The translations under genes were made by a program, and so were the position numbers. 61,136 nt of DNA from Acidobacteriota bacterium. Its GTDB lineage: Bacteria; Acidobacteriota; Terriglobia; Terriglobales; Acidobacteriaceae. Location: NCBI GenBank assembly GCA_021780075.1, contig JAJXZL010000020.1:1-61136 (forward strand). The letters are read 5' to 3'. Each line of letters opens with the position of its first letter. The first letter of the stretch is position 1. This document shows positions 1 through 8,705 of this stretch, in pieces. The notes below the pieces were generated by a model. That model searched no databases, was not told where the DNA came from, and worked only from the letters and a program-made list of their open reading frames with translations.

Positions 1-797
1 TGCAAAAGGAAGTAGTTCACGGCGATCGCAGCCAGGCCCACTTCCACGCCCACATACAGAAAGATGCCCACCGCGCCCAGCACCGTGTGCCGGTAGCTCC
101 AGATGCTGCGGCTCAGCACGGGGTCGCCCTCTTTGGCGGGACGAAACGCCTGTGTCTGCGCAATGTGCGGCAAGTGCAGAAACGCTACGGCAACGCCAAG
201 AATCAGCAGCCCTGCGGCGATGGCGATGTACGGCCCGAGAACGGTATTGGCGACAGCCGCCTTTGATGCCATCTTGCCAGGGTCGGTAAGAATGTAATGC
301 CCGGCGATAAGCGGCGCAATGGTGCCGCCCAGCGAGTTCAGCGCCTGCGCCAGCGTCAGCCGAACAGGAGCGCTGTGTTCCGGGCCCAGAATTGCCACAT
401 ACGGATTGGCAGCCGTCTGCAGCGCCGTTACGCCCGCGCCCACCACAAACACCGCGGTCAGAAACAGCGGGAAGCTTACCAGTTTGGCCGCTGGCACAAA
501 CAGCAGGCACCCCGCCACCTGGATAAACAGAGAAACCACCATCGTCCGCTTGTAGCCGATGGATTCAATCAGCTTCGATGTCGGCGAGGAAAACACAAAG
601 TAGGCCAGAAAGAAGGCGGACTCCGCCAGCATGGCCCACGCATATTGCAGGTCAAAGATCGACCGCAGGTGCGGCACCAGGGCCATGTTCAGGTTGGTAA
701 TGAACCCGAAAATGAAGAACAGTGCAGCGACGGTGATAAAAGGGCCAGTGTAGTTCGGCGATGTGGGCGCCGCTGGCGGTGTGGATCGCGTTGCCAT
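1..797 (-). CDS. FHS-family (FucP/GluP-like) MFS sugar permease, 3' end outside window
   Basis: About 265 N-terminal residues are visible; the frame opens with an ATG at 797 and is still open at base 1. Successive hydrophobic helices begin with the FITNLNMALVPHL stretch after the first helix, continue through SAFFLAYFVFSSP, and include a TAANPYVAILGP segment. These are typical of the fucose/glucose-galactose:proton symporter branch of the major facilitator superfamily. The likely role is sugar uptake across the inner membrane; the exact substrate cannot be told. A GGAG lies about ten bases upstream of the ATG. It is divergent from the iron-exporter gene at 1138. Confidence 0.85.
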   Translation of the reverse strand, partial: MATRSTPPAAPTSPNYTGPFITVAALFFIFGFITNLNMALVPHLRSIFDLQYAWAMLAESAFFLAYFVFSSPTSKLIESIGYKRTMVVSLFIQVAGCLLFVPAAKLVSFPLFLTAVFVVGAGVTALQTAANPYVAILGPEHSAPVRLTLAQALNSLGGTIAPLIAGHYILTDPGKMASKAAVANTVLGPYIAIAAGLLILGVAVAFLHLPHIAQTQAFRPAKEGDPVLSRSIWSYRHTVLGAVGIFLYVGVEVGLAAIAVNYFLL

Positions 798-1137
798 GTG
801 AGGTTGTTCTCCGCTTCCTCAAAAGTGTGCTGCCCGGTAGGGGCGTACTCGCCTGTCCTGCATGAAGTGACAGACCTGCTGCGACGGTCGTTTGTTTACC
901 GCCGGTATTCCTGAGTGGCCGGATTTTCCGGCTTTTAGGCTGCACAAAACACTATACGGGAAACCCCGCACTGGGGAAGTGCGAACAAGCACAGTGTGCC
1001 GCCGTCCCGCGCCGCCCCCGTCGTCATCCTTTGCGGCATTTTCCCATCCCGTCACCATCCCTGCCGGCCGCAGAGACACCGGGGCTGCAAAACACGGCAT
1101 AAATACCGTATTCTCAGAGGAAAGCGAGGAGTGATCC
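798..1137. other. Divergent intergenic region, permease / iron exporter
   Basis: These 340 bases hold the promoters of two divergent genes. I see no credible coding frame. The only clear structure is the small palindrome at 1102-1112 and the GAGGAG ribosome site at 1126-1131. Confidence 0.6.
1102..1112. promoter_or_regulatory. Palindrome just upstream of the mbfA-like gene
   Basis: AATACCGTATT is an 11-base palindrome around one central base, placed 14 bases before the ribosome-binding site. Its position suits an operator for an iron- or redox-responsive repressor, but it does not match a textbook Fur or Irr box that I can name. The operator role is inference. Confidence 0.3.
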
Positions 1138-2343
1138 GTGGTGATTGCAGCGTTGAGTAACGCCAGGCAAAAAAAGATTCTGGCTGCCCTTGAGGGCAAC
1201 TGGCAGGCCGAGATGGAGGGCTACCATACCTATCTGGCCCTGGCCGACCGCGACACCGACCCTGTGCGCGCGCAGGTGCTGCGCCACCTGGCCCAGGCAG
1301 AGATGGAGCACGCCAGCCTGTGGGAAAGCCGCATCAAGGAACTGGGCGGACCCGCGCCTGTTTATTCCGGTAGCCCTGGCGGCGAGGCGGACTCCCTGGC
1401 CAACCGCGCCGGTGGCATCCGCATGGCCCTGCGCCGCCTGGAGATTGAAGAAAGCCGCCACATCGCCAGCTATGGCAAGCAGTTGAAAGAGCTGGGCGAT
1501 GAAGGCTCCATTGCCATCCTGCACCACGTCGTGGAAGACGAGAAGGAACATCACCGCGAGCTTGGGTCGCTGCTGCGTGGGCACTACACCGCGCCCGCCG
1601 GGGCTCCCAGAATGGACGCCAAGGCCGTTCTGGACGAGCTGCTGGCCAAGCGCAGCCAGGGGCGCGCGCAGGCCGGCAATTGGATTGGCGACGCCATCTA
1701 TGGCGTCAACGACGGCCTTGGCGCCATCTTTGGCATCGTCTCCGGCGTCTCCGGCGCTACCGCCGGCGACAGCAAATATGTGCTGCTCGCGGGCGTCTCA
1801 GGAATGATTGCCAGCGCGCTCTCCATGGGCTCCGGCGCATACCTCGCCGCCAAAAGCCAGCGCGAAATCTATCATGCTGAAATAGCCCGCGAGCGCGAAG
1901 CAATCCAGATGAACGGCCCCGAGGCTCGCGAACTTCTCTCGCTCTACTACCAGGTCAAAGGCCTGCCCGAGGAAGACGCTGATCGCGTGGTGGACCACAT
2001 TGCCCGCGACCCGGAACAGATGCTCCGCGTGCTGGCCGGCGAGCGACTCGGCACCACGGAAGACGCGCTCTCAAACCCCCTCGTCTCGGCTGGCTCCGGT
2101 GCGCTTTCCACCGCCATCGGCGCCGCCATTCCCGTTGTGCCGTTTTTCTTCTTGCATGGTGTTCAGGCCATCATCGCTGCCGCCATCGTCTCGCTTATTG
2201 CCCACTTCGCTGTGGGCGCCGCCAAGAGCCTCATCACCGTCCGCTCCTGGTGGTCCTCCGGCATGGAGATGACCATCGTTGGTGCCGTCGAGGGCGCGGT
2301 CACCTACGGCATCGGAATCCTGCTCGGCAAGGGTGGCATGTAA
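1138..2343 (+). CDS. mbfA: Ferritin-like diiron domain fused to VIT1/CCC1 transporter (MbfA-type)
   Basis: This is a 401-residue fusion. Residues ~5-150 form a rubrerythrin/ferritin-like four-helix domain with diiron ligand motifs (E25/E27, EMEH at 55-58, EIEESRH, DEKEHH). Residues ~170-401 form a VIT1/CCC1 membrane domain, starting at IGDAIYGVNDGLGAIFG and rich in the G/A helices of that family. The MbfA family of alphaproteobacteria has this architecture and exports iron, protecting against iron and peroxide stress; I infer the same here. The start is GTG 1138 or GTG 1141, behind GAGGAG at 1126-1131. The gene stands alone, followed by a secreted hydrolase. Confidence 0.88.
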   Translation: MVIAALSNARQKKILAALEGNWQAEMEGYHTYLALADRDTDPVRAQVLRHLAQAEMEHASLWESRIKELGGPAPVYSGSPGGEADSLANRAGGIRMALRRLEIEESRHIASYGKQLKELGDEGSIAILHHVVEDEKEHHRELGSLLRGHYTAPAGAPRMDAKAVLDELLAKRSQGRAQAGNWIGDAIYGVNDGLGAIFGIVSGVSGATAGDSKYVLLAGVSGMIASALSMGSGAYLAAKSQREIYHAEIAREREAIQMNGPEARELLSLYYQVKGLPEEDADRVVDHIARDPEQMLRVLAGERLGTTEDALSNPLVSAGSGALSTAIGAAIPVVPFFFLHGVQAIIAAAIVSLIAHFAVGAAKSLITVRSWWSSGMEMTIVGAVEGAVTYGIGILLGKGGM

Positions 2344-2423
2344 CCCGCCGCCTCAAACTCAAAAGCACGTCTCCCGCGTGGCGGACTATAGAATGGTCTC
2401 GGCTTTCGCCACCGAGGGACTCC

Positions 2424-4199
2424 ATGCTCAAAAAAACATTTTGCCTGCTCGCATTTGCTGCCACATTGTTGCCCTGCGTTTCCTCGCTGGCCCAGTCCGC
2501 CCCTGACATCATCATCGAGCACAACGTCGCCATGCAGACCCGCGACGGCGTCACCCTCCGCGCGGACATCTACCGTCCCGCCGGCGACGGCAGCTTCCCG
2601 GTCCTGCTGCAGCGCACGCCGTACAACAAGGACAACACCGCCGATTTCGCCCGCATGGCCGCCGCGCATGGCTTCATCGCCGTCGTGCAGGATGTCCGTG
2701 GCCGCTATACCTCCGACGGCGAGTGGTACACCTTCAAGCATGAAAGCAACGATGGCTATGACACCGTGGAGTGGGCTGCCGCGCTGCCGCACTCCAACGG
2801 CAAGGTCGGCATGTTCGGCGGCTCGTATGTGGGCGCCACGCAGATGCTCGCCGCCATCAGCCATCCGCCGCATCTGGCCGGCATCTGCCCCGTGGTTACG
2901 GCCAGCAACTATCACGAGAACTGGACCTACCAGGGCGGCGCACTCGCGCAGTGGTTCGATGAGTCCTGGACCTCCGGCCTTGCGCAGGACACGCTGAACC
3001 GCATGGTGCGCGACCGCACCAACGCCGTTGTTGGCAGCACGGCACTGCCGCTCACGCAATATCCGCTCTACAACTTTCACCTTGATCCCGGCTCGCCGGC
3101 TGCCACCTCCAGCCTCGCCCCGTACTTCGAGGACTGGATCGCGCACCCCACCTACGACAGCTATTGGCAGCAGTGGGCCATCGACGAGAACTACGCCAAC
3201 ATTCAGGTGCCCTCGCTCACCGTGGCCGCATGGTACGACCTGTTCCAGGGCGGCTCCATCCGCAACTACATGGGCCTCAAGGCGCAGGCAGGCAATCAGG
3301 CAGCGCGCAACGGCCAGCACCTCATCATCGCCATTGGCGGCCACTCCGGCTTCGGCCGCCAGGTCGGCGAAGTCGATTTCGGCCCCGATGCGCCCTTTGA
3401 CGAGAATGCCGTCACGCTCGCGTGGTATGAGTATCTCTTCCAGGGCAAGCAGAACGAGTTCGCCAAGGAGAAGCCCGTCAAGATCTTCGTGATGGGCGAG
3501 AACAAGTGGCGCTACGAAGACGCGTGGCCTCTGGAGCGCGCCAAACAGACCCGCTACTATCTGCACTCCGCCGGCAAGGCCAACAGCGCAAGCGGCGATG
3601 GCGCCCTCACCGTTTCTGCCGCGCACAAGGAAGCCGCCGACAGCTTTGTCTATGACCCCGCGAATCCCGTGCCCACCGTGGGCGGCCCGCTCTGCTGCGA
3701 CCCGACGCATCTGCCGGGAGGCCCGCGCGACCAGAAGCAAGTGGAAGCGCGCAACGATGTGCTCGTCTACTCCACGCCGCCGCTGGAGAGCGATGTGGAA
3801 GTCACCGGCCCCGTCACGCTCGACCTGTTTGCGAAATCGTCAGCAGTCGATACGGACTTTACCGCGAAGCTTGTGGACGTGGCCCCGGACGGCGTTGCGC
3901 ACAACCTCACGGAGGGCATTCTGCGCGCGCGCTTCCGCAACTCCACCAGCACGGCCGAGCCCATCACGCCCGGCAAAGTCTACGAGTACAAGATTGATGT
4001 GTGGTCCACGAGCAACGTCTTCCTCAAGGGCCACAGGATACGGCTCGAGGTCTCCAGCAGCAACTTCCCGCGCTTTGACCGCAACCTGAACACTGGCAAG
4101 GACGCCGCCACCAGCGCGACGTTCGTGAGAGCCACCAACACCATCCTCCACGACGCAGAGCATCCCAGTGCGCTGATTCTTCCGGTGGTGCCACGGTAA
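2424..4199 (+). CDS. Secreted CocE/NonD family (peptidase S15-like) hydrolase
   Basis: 591 residues. The N-terminus MLKKTFCLLAFAATLLPCVSS followed by LAQS is a Sec signal peptide, which fixes the start at ATG 2424. The alpha/beta-hydrolase core carries the nucleophile elbow GGSYVGA. A likely catalytic Asp lies in AAWYDLFQGG and a His in GGHSGFG. The C-terminal half is the beta-sandwich typical of X-Pro dipeptidyl-peptidase/cocaine-esterase proteins. The family cleaves peptides, esters or beta-lactam-type amides; the substrate here is unknown. A distant paralogue lies at 35049-37217. It is convergent with hemG across a strong hairpin. Confidence 0.85.
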   Translation: MLKKTFCLLAFAATLLPCVSSLAQSAPDIIIEHNVAMQTRDGVTLRADIYRPAGDGSFPVLLQRTPYNKDNTADFARMAAAHGFIAVVQDVRGRYTSDGEWYTFKHESNDGYDTVEWAAALPHSNGKVGMFGGSYVGATQMLAAISHPPHLAGICPVVTASNYHENWTYQGGALAQWFDESWTSGLAQDTLNRMVRDRTNAVVGSTALPLTQYPLYNFHLDPGSPAATSSLAPYFEDWIAHPTYDSYWQQWAIDENYANIQVPSLTVAAWYDLFQGGSIRNYMGLKAQAGNQAARNGQHLIIAIGGHSGFGRQVGEVDFGPDAPFDENAVTLAWYEYLFQGKQNEFAKEKPVKIFVMGENKWRYEDAWPLERAKQTRYYLHSAGKANSASGDGALTVSAAHKEAADSFVYDPANPVPTVGGPLCCDPTHLPGGPRDQKQVEARNDVLVYSTPPLESDVEVTGPVTLDLFAKSSAVDTDFTAKLVDVAPDGVAHNLTEGILRARFRNSTSTAEPITPGKVYEYKIDVWSTSNVFLKGHRIRLEVSSSNFPRFDRNLNTGKDAATSATFVRATNTILHDAEHPSALILPVVPR

Positions 4200-4253
4200 G
4201 CGCGAACCCCGCGAGCCGCAGCGTGTCCCGAGCCGGGGAAAGAAAATGGGTGC

Positions 4254-4279
4254 CCCAGGTCTCGCTTCTGAGACCTGGG
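4254..4279. terminator. Bidirectional hairpin between convergent genes
   Basis: CCCAGGTCTC and GAGACCTGGG form a perfect 10-bp stem with a six-base loop, midway between the CocE-like gene and hemG. It has no T-run. The flanking GGGTGC and AATCC words resemble interspersed repeats I recall from acidobacterial genomes, so it may be a repeat element acting as a terminator. Confidence 0.6.
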
Positions 4280-4322
4280 AATCCGCCACCGTTCTGCATC
4301 TCGTCTCTTGCTGATTCGCTGA

Positions 4323-5792
4323 CTAGCTGACCGGCAGGCTCACTGCCTTGCTGCTCTGTGCCAGTTCCAGCGCCGCCTGCCGCCCCAGCCGGATGCAGTC
4401 GGGAATTCCGATGCCGTCGTAGGCGTTGCCCACAAGCCGGAGCCCAGGCAGCGCGGCCACGCGCGCGGTGATGCGCTGCATCCGCTCCTGGTGGCCCACG
4501 GCGTACTGCGCCATGGCCCTGCGCCAGCGCGACACCTGCGCATGCTCCGGTTCCACTTCGCGGCTGATTGTTTTTTGGCCCAGAATCTCGCTCAGTTCGC
4601 GGCGCACCGTCTCCACTAGGGTGGCGTCGGTCTCGGTCAGCAGCGATTCATTTCTCGCGCCGCCCAGGAACGCCCGCACCACAGCCTTGCCCGGCGGTGT
4701 GCGTCCCAGAAATTTGCGATGCACAAACGTGCACGCCAGCATCGAGCGGCCCTCGCTCGCGGGAACCAGAAAGCCGAATCCCTCCGGCAGTTGGCCCAAT
4801 TGCTTTTCGTCGTACACCAGGTTCACGGTGATGCTTGACGAGTAGGGAATTCCGCTCAATTCCTCGCCCAGCACCGGGTCAATCGCGCCCAGCAGCACGC
4901 CCGCGGCCCAGGCCGGCGAGGCCATAATCACCGCGTCAAAGATTTCCGTTACGCCGCCCGCCGTTATTTTCCAGCCCTCTTCGGTCTTCTCCAGAGCGCT
5001 TACCGGCATGGACCGCCGCACCCATGCAGGTTCAAGCCGCGCTTCGAGCACGTCCACCAGTTGCTGCATGCCTCCGCGCAGCGTGGTAAAAATGCCCCTC
5101 GGCGCAGCCTTGCCGTTGCCCTGCGGTTTCGCCGCATGACTTGCAGCAGCCATCTTTGCGCGCATTGTGCGGTGCGCCGCCAGCATGCCGCGCGTCAGCG
5201 AGCCGTGTTCGCTCTCCATTTCCACCAGCTTGGGCAAAACGGTCCGCGCGCTCAGTTGCGATGCGTCGCCACCGTAAATGCCCGACAGCAGCGGATCGGC
5301 GAGCCGGTCCACGGCCTCCGTGCCAAAGTGCCGCTCCACCAGCGCGGCCACGGATTCGTCATGCCCGCTGGGGCGCGGCGGATGCAGCAGCTCCAGCGCC
5401 ATGCGGATCTTGGTCATCGGGCTGAACAGCCGCGTAAGCGCCGTGGGAATCAGCTTGGTGGGAATCAGAAACATGAGCCCGTCGGGCAGAGGAACCAGGC
5501 GGTTGCGCACCACGATGTAGGTCTTGCGATCCGCGTCATTCGAGGGAGTCAGCGCGTCGCCCAGTCCCACTTCGCGGCACAGCATCGCCGCCGCGGGCTT
5601 TTCTGAGATGAACGAATCCGGCCCGCGCTCCAACACCGCGCCATGCACAATCTCCGATGCGATGGAGCCGCCCAGCCGCTCGCGCGCCTCAAAGAGCGTG
5701 TACTCCACCGGCGCGCCAGCCGCTCGTGCCTTCTCCAGTTCATAGGCGGCCGCCAGCCCTGCTATGCCGCCGCCGATGATTGCCGTCCGCAT
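4323..5792 (-). CDS. hemG: Protoporphyrinogen oxidase (oxygen-dependent, HemY/PpoX type)
   Basis: 489 residues. The N-terminus has the dinucleotide-binding GGGIAGLAAAYEL motif for FAD, then ERLGGSI, the acidic GPDSFI segment, and a C-terminal FAD contact GNAYDGIGIPDCI. It oxidises protoporphyrinogen IX (or coproporphyrinogen III, in Gram-positive-like pathways) late in haem synthesis; sequence alone does not decide which. ATG 5792 has GAGAGG six bases upstream, whereas the longer frame to 5882 lacks family sequence. The gene is divergent from cydA and shares its 285-bp regulatory region, which contains a CRP/FNR-type palindrome. Confidence 0.92.
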   Translation of the reverse strand: MRTAIIGGGIAGLAAAYELEKARAAGAPVEYTLFEARERLGGSIASEIVHGAVLERGPDSFISEKPAAAMLCREVGLGDALTPSNDADRKTYIVVRNRLVPLPDGLMFLIPTKLIPTALTRLFSPMTKIRMALELLHPPRPSGHDESVAALVERHFGTEAVDRLADPLLSGIYGGDASQLSARTVLPKLVEMESEHGSLTRGMLAAHRTMRAKMAAASHAAKPQGNGKAAPRGIFTTLRGGMQQLVDVLEARLEPAWVRRSMPVSALEKTEEGWKITAGGVTEIFDAVIMASPAWAAGVLLGAIDPVLGEELSGIPYSSSITVNLVYDEKQLGQLPEGFGFLVPASEGRSMLACTFVHRKFLGRTPPGKAVVRAFLGGARNESLLTETDATLVETVRRELSEILGQKTISREVEPEHAQVSRWRRAMAQYAVGHQERMQRITARVAALPGLRLVGNAYDGIGIPDCIRLGRQAALELAQSSKAVSLPVS

Positions 5793-5916
5793 CGTTGACC
5801 TCTCCCAGCCATCACTGCATTTCAGCGTCGTTTTGATTCTGCAAACGGTAACCCGAGCGTTGCGAAGCTGTGAAGACCCCACCGATTTAGAATCAAGCTG
5901 GTGCCCCGGGGTTGCG

Positions 5917-5932
5917 TGTGACTCATATCACT
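5917..5932. promoter_or_regulatory. CRP/FNR-type palindrome in the hemG-cydA divergent region
   Basis: TGTGA-CTCATA-TCACT matches the TGTGA-N6-TCACA pattern of the CRP/FNR superfamily at nine of ten half-site bases. It is also readable as GTGAC-N4-ATCAC, as for FNR/Dnr-like regulators. It lies 125 bases before hemG and 145 before cydA. Almost the same sequence recurs at 10019-10034. Confidence 0.6.
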
Positions 5933-6077
5933 CCATGATAAAGGCCGCACGGTCCACAATTGCGTTATGCTTTGGAGCACAAGAAGAAGTTGTGTTCTGG
6001 CTGCCGTTCGCATCCAGTGTCTGGGGTGATGCATCCTATTGCTTCCCCTGGGTTCGTCCTGAATCAGGAGATCCACA

Positions 6078-7433
6078 ATGACTGCTGAACTGATTCACCG
6101 CCTGCATTTTGCCTTCACAGTGACCTTCCATTATCTCTTTCCACAACTCACCATGGGCCTCGCGCTGCTGATCGTGGTGCTCAAGACCGTCGCGCTCAAA
6201 ACCGGCAATGAAGAGTGGGACCGCGCAGCGCGTTTCTGGGGAAAGATCTTCGGCATCAACTTCGTCTTCGGCGTCGTCACCGGCATCCCCATGGAGTTTG
6301 AGTTCGGCACCAACTGGGCGCGCTTTTCGCGGCTCTCCGGCGGTGTCATCGGGCAGCCGCTGGCGATGGAAGGCGTCTTCAGCTTCTTTCTGGAGTCGGC
6401 GTTTCTGGGCCTCTTCCTCTACGGCGAAAAGCGGCTCTCCAAAACGCTGCACTGGTTCTCAGCGGTGATGGTCTTCGTGGGCTCGTGGATATCCGGCTTC
6501 TTCATCATCGTCACGGACGCTTGGATGCAGCATCCAGTGGCCTACGCGCACATGCCCAACGGGCAATACGAGGTGCTGAGCTTCTGGCAACTGCTGCTGA
6601 ATCCATGGGCGCTGCTGCAATACGCGCACAACATGACCGGCGCAGTCGTCACCGCCAGTTTCGTCATGGCTGCAACGGGCGCGTTCTATCTGCTTGAAGG
6701 CCGATTCACGGAGTGCGGCTGCGACTACGGCCACATCTTTCTGAAGGTGGGCGTGATTGCGGGACTCATCTCGACCATCCTCATCATCTTTCCCACGGGC
6801 GATCTGCACGGCAAATACGTGGCCCGCAATCAACCGGCCTCCATCGCTGCCATGGAGGGCCTCTTCAAAACGGAGGCTGGCGCGGGCATCGTGCTGGTGG
6901 GGCAGCCCAATGAAGAGACCGGCCAGATTGACAACCCCATCGTCGTCAACGATGTTTTGAGCTTCCTGATCTACGGCACCACCAAGGCTGAGGTGAAGGG
7001 CCTCGATCAGTTTCCGCGCGACCAGTGGCCCACCACGCTGCCGCTGCTCTACTACGCCTACCACATCATGGCAGGGCTGGGGACCTACTTCGTGCTGCTC
7101 ATGATTGGCGCCGCATTGATGCTGTGGCGTGGCCGGCTCTACAGCTCGCGCTGGATGCTGTGGGCGCTGCTGATCAGCTTCCCGCTGCCCTATATCGCCA
7201 ACACCGCCGGGTGGATGACGGCGGAGATTGGCCGCCAGCCCTGGCTCATCTACGGCCTCATGCGCACCAGCGAAGGCTTCTCCAGCACCGTGTCGGCGAG
7301 CAACGGTCTCTTCACGCTGCTGGGCTTCATGGGCCTTTACGCGCTGCTGGGCCTGCTCTTCACCGTGCTGGTCTATCGCGAAATCAGCCACGGGCCGGAG
7401 CCGAAAGCTGTTGAGGCGGTTCATGCCGATTGA
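6078..7433 (+). CDS. cydA: Cytochrome bd ubiquinol oxidase subunit I
   Basis: 451 residues, a multi-helix membrane protein. HRLHFAFTVTFHYLFP carries the N-terminal haem b595 ligand region. GRQPWLIYG is the quinol-oxidase signature of subunit I, and TGIPMEFEFGTNW is also typical. At 451 residues it is shorter than E. coli CydA (522), which fits the short Q-loop class. With CydB it oxidises quinol and reduces oxygen to water at high affinity. AGGAG sits at 6066-6070. cydB follows after a 114-base gap containing a long hairpin. A CRP/FNR-type site upstream suggests control by oxygen or metabolic state. Confidence 0.96.
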   Translation: MTAELIHRLHFAFTVTFHYLFPQLTMGLALLIVVLKTVALKTGNEEWDRAARFWGKIFGINFVFGVVTGIPMEFEFGTNWARFSRLSGGVIGQPLAMEGVFSFFLESAFLGLFLYGEKRLSKTLHWFSAVMVFVGSWISGFFIIVTDAWMQHPVAYAHMPNGQYEVLSFWQLLLNPWALLQYAHNMTGAVVTASFVMAATGAFYLLEGRFTECGCDYGHIFLKVGVIAGLISTILIIFPTGDLHGKYVARNQPASIAAMEGLFKTEAGAGIVLVGQPNEETGQIDNPIVVNDVLSFLIYGTTKAEVKGLDQFPRDQWPTTLPLLYYAYHIMAGLGTYFVLLMIGAALMLWRGRLYSSRWMLWALLISFPLPYIANTAGWMTAEIGRQPWLIYGLMRTSEGFSSTVSASNGLFTLLGFMGLYALLGLLFTVLVYREISHGPEPKAVEAVHAD

Positions 7434-7470
7434 TCGATCCGCGGGCTGTTCCGCAAAGGATCCGCGCCAT

Positions 7471-7500
7471 GTCCTTTCGCCCCTGCGCTGGCGAAAGGAC
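7471..7500 (+). promoter_or_regulatory. Long hairpin between cydA and cydB
   Basis: GTCCTTTCGCC and GGCGAAAGGAC form a perfect 11-bp stem with an eight-base loop, 37 bases after the cydA stop. There is no T-run and cydB follows in the same direction. It is more likely an mRNA processing or stability element, or a partial attenuator, than a full terminator. Confidence 0.5.
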
Positions 7501-7547
7501 AGGAAGGCGCACATCTCAACCATCATCCGTTCATCAGGAGTTGCATC

Positions 7548-8591
7548 ATGATGGGTTTCATCTGGTTCTGGCTGGTTGCCGTGATGATCGTAGGCTACGT
7601 CGTGCTCGATGGATTCGACCTCGGCGTCGGTGTGCTGCATCTATTTCTGGCGCGCAATGAAGCCGAGCGCGGCGCCACCCTCCGCAGCATCGGCCCCGTC
7701 TGGGACGGCAACGAAGTGTGGCTGCTGGCTGGTGGCGGCACGCTCTACTTCGCCTTTCCGTTGCTCTATGCCTCGGCCTTCAGCGGCTTCTACCTGCCGC
7801 TCATGATCGTGCTCTGGCTGCTCATCCTGCGCGGCGTAAGCCTTGAGTTGCGCAACCACCTCGACATGGGCGTGTGGCTCGGTCTGCTCGACGGTATCTT
7901 CGGGCTGGCCAGCGCGATGCTCACCATCTTCTTCGGCGCCGCCCTCGCCAACGTGCTGCGCGGCGTGCCCCTGCAAGCCGACGGCTACTTCTTTCTGCCC
8001 TTGTGGACCAACTGGCAGCCCGGCACAAACCCCGGCATTCTGGACTGGTACACCGTCATCGGCGGCCTCGTGGCGCTTGTTGCGCTCACCCTGCATGGCG
8101 CGCTCTGGCTCACCATCAAAACCTCAGGCGAACTGGAGCAGCGCGCACGCAAGGTTGTCACGCCACTCTGGCTGCTGCTGATTGTCTTCACCGTGGTCAG
8201 CCTCATCGCCACCATGGCCGTGCGTCCCACAAGCCTGGACAACTACTACCGCTATCCGGTCACGTTCATCGTGCCCGTGGGCGTGATCGCATCGCTGGCC
8301 GCCATCTGGTTGCTGAACCGCAAGGGCCAAGCGGTCAAGGCGTTCCTCGCCTCGTGCCTGTATCTCTTCTTCATGCTGGCCGGTGCATGCTGGGGCGTCT
8401 ACCCCACGCTGCTGCCCGCCACCACCGGCGCACAGAATGACATCACCTTGAGCCGCGCTCTCTCCGGCCCGCACACGCTGGCCGTTGGCCTCGCCTGGTG
8501 GAGCTTCGGCATGACGCTCGCTCTTGCCTACGTCATCTTCGTTTACAGCCGCTTCCGCGGCAAGGCGGATGCGGGTGTCGAGAGCCATTGA
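7548..8591 (+). CDS. cydB: Cytochrome bd ubiquinol oxidase subunit II
   Basis: 347 residues with about eight to nine membrane helices. The N-terminus has the subunit II signature VLDGFDLGVGVL. Next come the conserved GPVWDGNEVWLL motif and the LILRGVSLELR segment. It is the structural partner of CydA in the bd oxidase. No cydX-like microprotein gene with a usable ribosome site is obvious in the short space before the terminator at 8611. Two ATG codons open the frame; the first is used here. Confidence 0.95.
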   Translation: MMGFIWFWLVAVMIVGYVVLDGFDLGVGVLHLFLARNEAERGATLRSIGPVWDGNEVWLLAGGGTLYFAFPLLYASAFSGFYLPLMIVLWLLILRGVSLELRNHLDMGVWLGLLDGIFGLASAMLTIFFGAALANVLRGVPLQADGYFFLPLWTNWQPGTNPGILDWYTVIGGLVALVALTLHGALWLTIKTSGELEQRARKVVTPLWLLLIVFTVVSLIATMAVRPTSLDNYYRYPVTFIVPVGVIASLAAIWLLNRKGQAVKAFLASCLYLFFMLAGACWGVYPTLLPATTGAQNDITLSRALSGPHTLAVGLAWWSFGMTLALAYVIFVYSRFRGKADAGVESH

Positions 8592-8610
8592 CAGGGGAGC
8601 TGAAACAAAT

Positions 8611-8632
8611 GGGCCGGGGTAGACCCCCGGCC
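8611..8632. terminator. Terminator hairpin after cydAB
   Basis: GGGCCGGGG pairs with CCCCGGCCC around a short loop, 19 bases after the cydB stop and before the convergent radical SAM gene. It is very GC-rich, with no T-run. Confidence 0.65.
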
Positions 8633-8705
8633 CTATGTGCATGCTCATCCTGTGGCTGATGCCCCGCGGCTGATGCACGGATGCAGATCAGCCCCGGATT
8701 CCCCC

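Noticed and set aside
2304..3740. 478-codon open frame antisense to the CocE-like gene
   Set aside because: It is low-complexity, Gly/Ala/Val/Arg-rich and matches no fold; such frames arise opposite GC-rich genes. The sense gene has a signal peptide and catalytic motifs.
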